Shown piece by piece: positions 58,337-64,000 of a stretch of 64,000 nt of DNA. Numbering within the stretch: position 1 is the first letter of the stretch; the number at the start of each line of letters is the position of its first letter. The stretch comes from Emticicia soli (lineage in GTDB: Bacteria > Bacteroidota > Bacteroidia > Cytophagales > Spirosomataceae): positions 1-64,000 of the forward strand of contig NZ_JBBEWC010000012.1 in NCBI RefSeq assembly GCF_037860775.1, read 5' to 3'. The position numbers and the translations under genes were made by a program. A model generated the notes under the pieces. It was not told where the DNA came from. It saw only the letters and a list, made by a program, of their open reading frames with translations, and made no database searches.

Positions 58337-58383
58337 AACCGTGGCACGCCTATACTCGGAAGAAGACAGGGCGTGTCACGGTT
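58337..58383. repeat. R6 palindrome, copy 1 (hemH leader)
   Basis: AACCGTGGCACGCC ... GGCGTGTCACGGTT, imperfect palindrome. The reverse-oriented second copy is at 58425-58469. Confidence 0.8.
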
Positions 58384-58395
58384 TTAATTTCTGTA

Positions 58396-58403
58396 CAAAG
58401 GTA
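58396..58403 (-). promoter_or_regulatory. Candidate promoter -7 box for hemH
   Basis: TACCTTTG on the minus strand, between the two R6 palindromes and 124 nt upstream of the hemH start. Confidence 0.5.
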
Positions 58404-58424
58404 GTTGAAAAATCTCTTAGATGT

Positions 58425-58469
58425 AACCGTGACACGCCCTTATTCGTTCGAGTATAGGCGTGCCACAGT
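58425..58469. repeat. R6 palindrome, copy 2
   Basis: AACCGTGACACGCCC ... AGTATAGGCGTGCCACAGT. It lies just beyond the carboxylase stop at 58480 and could terminate that gene. Confidence 0.8.
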
Positions 58470-58479
58470 ATGTTTATCC

Positions 58480-60039
58480 TTAAAGCGGAATATTGCCATG
58501 TTTTTTACGTGGCAAAGTAGCTACTTTATTTTCGAGCATTTTAAAGGCTTTTATCAGCTTTTCTCTGGTATCTTCCGGTTTAATCACCTCATCTATATAG
58601 CCACGGTGAGCGGCTTTGTAAGGATTGGCAAACTTTTCGGTATATTGACTGATTTTATTCTGTAATTCGGCGGCTGGGTCAGGTGCTTCGCTTATCTCTT
58701 TACGGAAAATGATTTCGGCCGCTCCGGCTGCACCCATTACGGCAATTTCGGCCGATGTCCATGCATAGTTCATGTCGGCACCTATATGTTTTGAGTTCAT
58801 TACACAATAAGCACCGCCATAGGCTTTACGGGTAATAACCGTAATGCGTGGCACTGTTGCTTCGCTGAAAGCATAAAGCAATTTGGCTCCATGCATAATT
58901 ATACCGTTCCATTCCTGGTCGGTGCCGGGTAAAAAGCCGGGTACGTCTTCTAAAACCAGCAATGGAATATTGAAACAATCGCAGAAACGAACGAATCTTG
59001 CGCCTTTTATACTGGCATCAATATCTAGCACCCCAGCCATTACCGATGGCTGATTGCCCACAATACCAATGCTGCGGCCGCCGATATGGGCAAAGCCTAC
59101 TACAATGTTTTCGGCAAAGTTTTTATGCACTTCAAAGAAACTATCCGTATCAACAAGCTCGTCAATTAGTTCTCTGACATCATAGGGTTGATTCGGGTTT
59201 TCTGGTATTAAGTCGTTGAGTTTAACACGTTTCTCGTTCCCATCAGCCTCATAAGGTGCAAAAGGCGGTTGGTCTTCGCAATTGGAAGGGATATAGCTGA
59301 ATAACTTTTTAATATCGTTGATGCATTGTACCTCGTTAGCCGCCACAAAATGCGTTACGCCCGACTTGGTGGCATGCGTCATGGCTCCGCCGAGTTCTTC
59401 TGAGGTTACGTCTTCATGTGTTACGGTTTTCACTACATTTGGCCCCGTTACAAACATATAAGAGGTGTTTTCGACCATAAAAATATAGTCGGTCAGGGCA
59501 GGGGAGTAAACGGCTCCGCCCGCACAAGGCCCCATAATGGCTGATATTTGCGGAATAACGCCCGAAGCCAATGTATTACGGTAGAAAATATCGGCGTATC
59601 CGGCCAATGAATTTACGCCCTCTTGAATACGTGCACCGCCTGAATCATTAAGCCCAATAAGCGGAGCACCGTTTTTCATGGCCATATCCATTATTTTACA
59701 AATCTTTTCGGCGTAGGTTTCTGACAATGAGCCCCCAAATACCGTGAAGTCTTGCGCAAATACGTATACCAAGCGGCCTGCAATAGTGCCGTAGCCTGTT
59801 ACTACGCCATCTCCTAAGTAATATTCTTTATCAAGCCCGAAATCTTTGCTGCGGTGCATTACAAACTTGCCGATTTCTTCAAATGTGTTTTCATCTAACA
59901 ACAGTTCGATTCTTTCTCGTGCAGTGAGTTTTCCTTTTGCATGTTGGCTTTCTATTCTTTTTATTCCTCCGCCTTGCTCGGCTTCTGTATTTTTACGGTC
60001 AAGTATTTGTAGCTTTCCGAGATTTGAGTTTGATGACAT
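58480..60039 (-). CDS. Acyl-CoA carboxylase, beta (carboxyltransferase) subunit
   Basis: 519 residues from the ATG at 60039 (MSSNSNLGKLQILDRKN); upstream in-frame starts run into the repeat region. Carboxyltransferase N-half: AKGKLTARERIELLLDENTFEEIG, GSLSETYAEKICKIMDMA, LIGLNDSGGARIQEGV with the GG oxyanion hole. C-half: VAHIGGRSIGIVGNQP-like, LLVLEDVPGFLPGTDQEW, and ITRKAYGGAYCVM with GG. The length and motifs fit propionyl/methylmalonyl-CoA-type carboxylase (PccB/MmdA). No alpha or biotin-carrier gene is adjacent, so the partner is elsewhere. Confidence 0.92.
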   Translation of the reverse strand: MSSNSNLGKLQILDRKNTEAEQGGGIKRIESQHAKGKLTARERIELLLDENTFEEIGKFVMHRSKDFGLDKEYYLGDGVVTGYGTIAGRLVYVFAQDFTVFGGSLSETYAEKICKIMDMAMKNGAPLIGLNDSGGARIQEGVNSLAGYADIFYRNTLASGVIPQISAIMGPCAGGAVYSPALTDYIFMVENTSYMFVTGPNVVKTVTHEDVTSEELGGAMTHATKSGVTHFVAANEVQCINDIKKLFSYIPSNCEDQPPFAPYEADGNEKRVKLNDLIPENPNQPYDVRELIDELVDTDSFFEVHKNFAENIVVGFAHIGGRSIGIVGNQPSVMAGVLDIDASIKGARFVRFCDCFNIPLLVLEDVPGFLPGTDQEWNGIIMHGAKLLYAFSEATVPRITVITRKAYGGAYCVMNSKHIGADMNYAWTSAEIAVMGAAGAAEIIFRKEISEAPDPAAELQNKISQYTEKFANPYKAAHRGYIDEVIKPEDTREKLIKAFKMLENKVATLPRKKHGNIPL

Positions 60040-60165
60040 ATCGGGTTCAGAGTCTTTTGAGTTAAGCAAATCTAAGAAAAAATGTATTAATGTAAATATT
60101 TTTATTTCTGAGGTTTGCGATTGATGAAGGGAGCAATTATGTGATTGTTTTATATAAATAGTATA

Positions 60166-60340
60166 GTTTTCGTAGAGCCGTACGGTTCGCCGCGCGATTG
60201 CGATACGGCTCCAAGGGAATATCATATTTATAAATGAAAATATGGTTACGAAATCTTAAAATTTTGGCTAATTTGTCGAATTGTCAATGAAAAACGTATT
60301 CTACGACAAGAGCCGTATCGCAATACGGCTCTACGAAAAC
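60166..60340. repeat. Pair of GAGCCGTA...TACGGCTC palindromes, one with GC-rich insert
   Basis: Copy at 60310-60331 is GAGCCGTAT CGCA ATACGGCTC. Copy at 60175-60211 is its reverse complement with exactly 15 extra nt, CGGTTCGCCGCGCGA (60183-60197), in the centre. They face each other, flanked by TTTTCGTAGAG. They fill much of the 60040-60353 spacer, in which no gene is seen. Confidence 0.85.
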
Positions 60341-60353
60341 TGGTTTTACACAA

Positions 60354-61712
60354 TCAATTCTTTACCAATTTCTTCAAAACACTATCAATTTCATTTTTGG
60401 CTAGCCAGCGGCCATCTAGCATTACGCCTTGTATGCTGCCAACGGCGTTGATGTCTTTCAGTGGATTGGCATCAAGCAATACTAAATCGGCTATGGCTCC
60501 GGTTTTTATTACACCCAAATTATCGTTTTTAAAAAACTTACCGATGTTTACTGTACCCGTTTGTAATGCCTGATAAGGTGTCAAGCCCGATTGTACCAGA
60601 TAATTCAGTTCGTGTTTTAATGAGAAACCCGGTACGCTAAAAACCTGTGGCGCATCAGACCCCAGCAATAAACCTACACCCTGGCGTTGGCTCTCACGGA
60701 TAATGGTGCGGCGCACATCAATAAATTTCAATACCGATTCTGGTTTATATTGTGGGCTTTGCATAGTGCTGTTTTTGGCTTTAGCCCAACTATCAAGTGT
60801 CTTTTTATCCATATATTTCATTTCCGGCCATGCAAGTATTTGTTCACTCGTACGGTTCGGCGACTGCCAATGCTCGGCCAATGTCTGGGTTGGTACAAGC
60901 CATACATTATTATCTTTAAGCGTTTTCAGTATTTTATCAAGGCGCGATACGTCGGCATTATGCCCTACAAACAAGCCAAACAAACCTGCTTCGGCTTCGG
61001 TAAGTGTGTCAATGCGTGGCATCATGGCTTCTACAATGCCATCCAGGTGGTCGATAGTGGCATAACCAGCTTCGGCCGAACGCCAAACACCTACACCAAA
61101 AGATACGTGCCCGGCAAATGGCATATTTTCTTCTTTGGCTGTTTTAACAATGGCCTCGAAGTTATTTTTGCTAATGCCCGGGTGCATCTTCATAAAATCG
61201 TATCCGGCTTTTTTCTGGCTTCTTACTTTTTCGCTGCCTTCTTCGGGTGTTTTGATGCTGGCACCGCTAAACGACGGCCCCGAGGTGTACAGACGTGGCC
61301 CTAGAACCTCACCCGATTTAATTTTACTGCGTAGCTCCAGATGCAGCGGGTGCCCTAGCATACCTCTGATGGTGGTAACCCCGTTGGCAGCAAAAAGCAG
61401 CAGCACATCTTTCATGGGCTGAATATCATCAATCGGGGGGACGTGGGCGTGCATTTCGGCAAGGCCGGGCATCAGGTATTTACCTTTGGCATCAATTACT
61501 ATTGCGTTTTTATCGTACTTTGCTTTTGCGCCAATGGCTGTTATTACGCCATTTTTTACTACTACTGTTTGGTTGTCTAAAACGGTTTCAGAAGTCATCG
61601 GAATCACCGAAACATTGGTGAAAACTATTTCTTTCTGTCGGGAATCTATTGTTTGTTGTGCCTGGGCTACGAGCGAGCCTAATAGCAAGAGGATTAAAAG
61701 ATGTTTTTTCAT
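60354..61712 (-). CDS. Amidohydrolase family protein, secreted
   Basis: 452 residues with a signal peptide (KKHLLILLLLGSLVAQAQ). Metal-dependent amidohydrolase barrel: KGKYLMPGLAEMHAHVPP (HxH, about 89), KMHPGISKNNFEAIVKTA with the possible bridging Lys region, AGHVSFGVG (third His, about 198), TIDHLDG (fourth His) and GSDAPQVFSVPGFSLKHEL with the catalytic Asp (about 355). The C-terminal DLVLLDANPL is typical. Periplasmic imidazolonepropionase/prolidase-like members hydrolyse peptides or cyclic amides; the substrate here is unknown. Monocistronic. Confidence 0.87.
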   Translation of the reverse strand: MKKHLLILLLLGSLVAQAQQTIDSRQKEIVFTNVSVIPMTSETVLDNQTVVVKNGVITAIGAKAKYDKNAIVIDAKGKYLMPGLAEMHAHVPPIDDIQPMKDVLLLFAANGVTTIRGMLGHPLHLELRSKIKSGEVLGPRLYTSGPSFSGASIKTPEEGSEKVRSQKKAGYDFMKMHPGISKNNFEAIVKTAKEENMPFAGHVSFGVGVWRSAEAGYATIDHLDGIVEAMMPRIDTLTEAEAGLFGLFVGHNADVSRLDKILKTLKDNNVWLVPTQTLAEHWQSPNRTSEQILAWPEMKYMDKKTLDSWAKAKNSTMQSPQYKPESVLKFIDVRRTIIRESQRQGVGLLLGSDAPQVFSVPGFSLKHELNYLVQSGLTPYQALQTGTVNIGKFFKNDNLGVIKTGAIADLVLLDANPLKDINAVGSIQGVMLDGRWLAKNEIDSVLKKLVKN

Positions 61713-61995
61713 AGTTGATAGATGTTAGTTGGGCAAAAAACTGTTGTGTAATATTTTTTTTCCTTAAGGAATATTCATGCAATATAATCAAAAAATAATG
61801 GCTGCTTGCGTGTTTTGTACTTAAAAGACTGAGAAGAGTTCAATTTTTTTATATCAATTACCCTCATTATTACGTTAATGTTTAGAATAAAATAAACGTA
61901 TTATTAAGCGGGGGATTTTTCAAGCTTTTATCGAAATTTGAAATTCCGAGGGTTTTGGCTTAATTTTCCCGTTCGAATCAATTTTATAGCGCTAC

Positions 61996-63063
61996 ATGAA
62001 ATCTAACAGGTCTTACTTCCTCAAGTTCTTTGAGGTGTTTTTTATGCTACTGGTTATCATCGGTCTCACGCAGTATTTCGACTTCTTTACTAACTTACTA
62101 GGGCAGGTTGTTACCAATGCTAAACTTATCTGGATTGTTTGCGGAGTGCTTCTGGCTTTAAGCGCAGGGCTGGCTTTTATTTGGCATAAGTTTATAAAAA
62201 AAACAGACTTGCATCAGTGGTTTCAGCCCATTATTACCTACTATGTAGCGCATCAGATTACTATTTATGGCGCTGCCAAAATACTAAAAACGCAGTTTCA
62301 GGTACCTAATTATATCTGGGAAAGTCCGATAGGGGAGCTACACGGATTCTGGCTTACTTGGTCATATTTTGGTTACTCGCCTTCTTTTGCTTTCTTGTTG
62401 GGGGCTATTCAGGTAGGGGGGGCTATTCTGCTCATTTTCCGTAAAACACGCCTGCTGGCAACTTTTATTTTGTTGCCGATTATGATAAATATCGATTTTA
62501 TCGATTATTTCTATCAAATATCGCCGATGGCTTTTTATAACTCGCTTCATTATACTTTTATCCTGATATTCATTATGTTTCTTGATGTCGATAAACTGGT
62601 AGATGCCTTTTTATCGTACAAAGAGTATTTCTATTTTAATAAAAAAACACTTATCTACACACTGGTAAGAATTGTGATAATAGGCGGTGGATTTTTACAT
62701 ATTTACCTGCTTAAGAAGAAATATGAGGCTAAATCGGCTCTGATTGGTGTCTGGAAAGTAGACCAACTTACCATGCGTAACCAAACAATTGTTCCGTCGG
62801 TAGCTACGGCCGACTCGGTGTGGTCGAAAGTATATTTTGAAGAACACTACGGTGTTTTGTTTAAATACAACCCGGATAAGTTTAATAAAAAGAAAGATTT
62901 GTTTGGGCAATATACGGTAGATGAGCCAAAACACATGGCACAAATCAAATTAGAGAATGCCGATATAATGAACCTACATTATCAGATACAAGATAGTACA
63001 ATGGTGATGCGAGGCGTATATAAGAAAGACTCTTTGCTTATGCGGTTGAAGCGATTGAAGTAA
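61996..63063 (+). CDS. DoxX-like multi-pass membrane protein
   Basis: 355 residues. Five to seven TM helices across about 10-250 (FEVFFMLLVIIGLTQYF, LIWIVCGVLLALSAGLAF, PSFAFLLGAIQVGGAILLIF, LLATFILLPIMINIDFIDYF, LHYTFILIFIMFLDV, LIYTLVRIVIIGGGFLHI), then a soluble C-terminal domain (about 255-355: GVWKVDQLTMRNQTIVPS ... YHYQIQDSTMVMRG-like) resembling a small lipocalin-type beta domain. The DoxX-like label rests on topology and the GGxxLxxxR pattern (GAILLIFRKTRLLA). The role is unknown. The stop abuts the convergent nuoN stop. Confidence 0.6.
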   Translation: MKSNRSYFLKFFEVFFMLLVIIGLTQYFDFFTNLLGQVVTNAKLIWIVCGVLLALSAGLAFIWHKFIKKTDLHQWFQPIITYYVAHQITIYGAAKILKTQFQVPNYIWESPIGELHGFWLTWSYFGYSPSFAFLLGAIQVGGAILLIFRKTRLLATFILLPIMINIDFIDYFYQISPMAFYNSLHYTFILIFIMFLDVDKLVDAFLSYKEYFYFNKKTLIYTLVRIVIIGGGFLHIYLLKKKYEAKSALIGVWKVDQLTMRNQTIVPSVATADSVWSKVYFEEHYGVLFKYNPDKFNKKKDLFGQYTVDEPKHMAQIKLENADIMNLHYQIQDSTMVMRGVYKKDSLLMRLKRLK

Positions 63064-64000
63064 TCAAAGCGTCTCAATCATATTCATGATAATATCTGGT
63101 TTGATAAACAGATAGACCAATAGGCATACAAATATGAGCAGAAATGCTCTTTTCAATAAATCAAGATGATAGCGTTTGGCGCTTCCTTGTGGGTCTTTAA
63201 AAATCATAAAGAACGGGATACGCAGGTAGTAGAAAACCGAAATGGCGGTATTGAGCAAACTGATTATCAAGACAATAAGTAAAAGCTGATTGCCTGAGTA
63301 CTGATAAGATTCCCAAAGGGCGGTAAATATGAGCAGCTTGCCTGTAAAGCCTACCGTTGGTGGGAAACCCACCAGCGCAATCATGATTGTTACGGCAGCC
63401 AAGCCCAAAAATATGTTTTCTTGCCCTAATCCTCGCAGGCTCGATAATTCGTAGCTTTCGGTTTTGAGTGCCAGTAAATCAACAAGCAAGAAGGCCGCCA
63501 GGGTAATAAACAGATAAGTAGCTACATAAAAAATGGCCGACTGCACCCCAAATTGGTTGAGTGCCAGAAGCCCCACAAGCATAAAGCCCGCATGCGCAAT
63601 GGTTGAGTAGCCGAGCATCCGCTTGGTGTTGTTCTGCCACAAGGCCGATAGGTTGCCTATAAACAAAGAGCCTATAATGATAACTGCCAGCAAGAGTCTG
63701 AAATCGACACTTAAACCTCCGAGAAAACGAATCATTACTACAATAACACCTACTTTAGGCGCTATTGATAAAAATGCTACAATAGGCGTAGGCGTGGCTT
63801 CGTAAACATCGGGTGTCCAGCTATGAAATGGTGCTGCCGAGAGTTTAAACAATAAGCCACCGATTGTCATAAAAGCTGCTACATTTGCCACCCACGAAGG
63901 ATTCTGACCCAGAAAAGTAGCAAACTCCTGCCCTGCAAAGTTCAGCGTGCCTGTCATGCCATAGAGCAACGAAATACCATAGAGCATCACGGCCGAGCTT
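63064..64000 (-). CDS. nuoN: NADH-quinone oxidoreductase subunit N, 5' end beyond the window
   Basis: The frame is open to the window edge (reading SSAV before MMLYGISLLYG), so about 312 C-terminal residues of roughly 460-490 are seen. Antiporter-like motifs are present: LLFKLSAAPFHSWTPDVYEATPTPIVAFLS (in pieces, with the key Lys and the TPxPxxAFLS motif), KRMLGYSTIAHAGFMLVG with the conserved Lys, and GFPPTVGFTGKLLIF. It is part of the proton-pumping membrane arm of complex I. As last gene of the usual nuoA-N order, the operon would lie beyond 64000. Confidence 0.95.
   Translation of the reverse strand, partial: SSAVMLYGISLLYGMTGTLNFAGQEFATFLGQNPSWVANVAAFMTIGGLLFKLSAAPFHSWTPDVYEATPTPIVAFLSIAPKVGVIVVMIRFLGGLSVDFRLLLAVIIIGSLFIGNLSALWQNNTKRMLGYSTIAHAGFMLVGLLALNQFGVQSAIFYVATYLFITLAAFLLVDLLALKTESYELSSLRGLGQENIFLGLAAVTIMIALVGFPPTVGFTGKLLIFTALWESYQYSGNQLLLIVLIISLLNTAISVFYYLRIPFFMIFKDPQGSAKRYHLDLLKRAFLLIFVCLLVYLFIKPDIIMNMIETL

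Overview
The window looks like chromosomal DNA of a Bacteroidota bacterium, most likely order Cytophagales (Emticicia, Runella or Arcicella-like). The reasons are moderate GC with AT-rich spacers, Bacteroidota-type promoters (TTTG, about 19 bp, TAnnTTTG), weak Shine-Dalgarno sequences, 7TM-DISM-type histidine kinases, an ECF sigma operon with a Spy-like third gene, a CtlX-type arginine-deiminase relative, a DUF6515 protein, and many short palindromic repeats between genes. No rRNA, tRNA, CRISPR array, prophage or complete insertion sequence was seen. The genus is inference.

Layout. 0-5 kb: CtlX-like hydrolase, AlaA-like aminotransferase, then an ECF sigma / membrane anti-sigma candidate / Spy-like operon. 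4.7-8.9 kb: a split transketolase whose two halves are separated by three tightly coupled genes (Uma2-type nuclease, AAA/ABC-type ATPase, DUF4276 TOPRIM-like protein). This is the best candidate in the window for an undescribed, possibly defensive, system. 9-14.6 kb: epoxide hydrolase with a Crp-like regulator, a thiol peroxidase overlapping an M23 peptidase, and an FAH-family enzyme. 14.8-19.9 kb: M48 lipoprotein protease, SDR, and a sugar operon (ROK kinase, SIS-domain protein, DUF1080, GNAT). 19.9-22.2 kb: two tandem paralogous membrane genes. The first is broken by a 161-bp terminal-inverted-repeat element, and a second 161-bp element lies just before the second gene. 22-26.4 kb: DinB-like, MetE-like, GH43-like and arginine-deiminase-like genes.

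27-36.6 kb is a signalling block: a nucleotide-transporter-like/HEAT/cyclic-nucleotide-binding fusion, an HD hydrolase, two related histidine kinases, a receiver protein and a receiver-adenylate cyclase. 36.9-39.4 kb: sufC-ridA-sufD without sufB. 39.5-43.3 kb: a DUF4412 protein facing a hybrid kinase, with its probable Hpt partner. 43.4-50.4 kb: an AraC regulator divergent from a hydroxyproline-type catabolic operon (HypD-like lyase, 4-hydroxyproline epimerase, D-amino-acid dehydrogenase, class V aminotransferase-like enzyme), then a dicarboxylate/amino-acid symporter. 51-64 kb: a 54-residue membrane peptide with its own terminator, a DUF6515 protein, a DUF4344 metallopeptidase, gamma-glutamyltransferase, an unknown membrane protein, ferrochelatase, an acyl-CoA carboxylase beta subunit, an amidohydrolase, a DoxX-like protein and the 3' part of nuoN.

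At least seven families of palindromic intergenic repeats occur (called R1 to R7 here). Four repeat copies of four different families each carry a 13-17 bp GC-rich insert containing CGCCGC on one strand.
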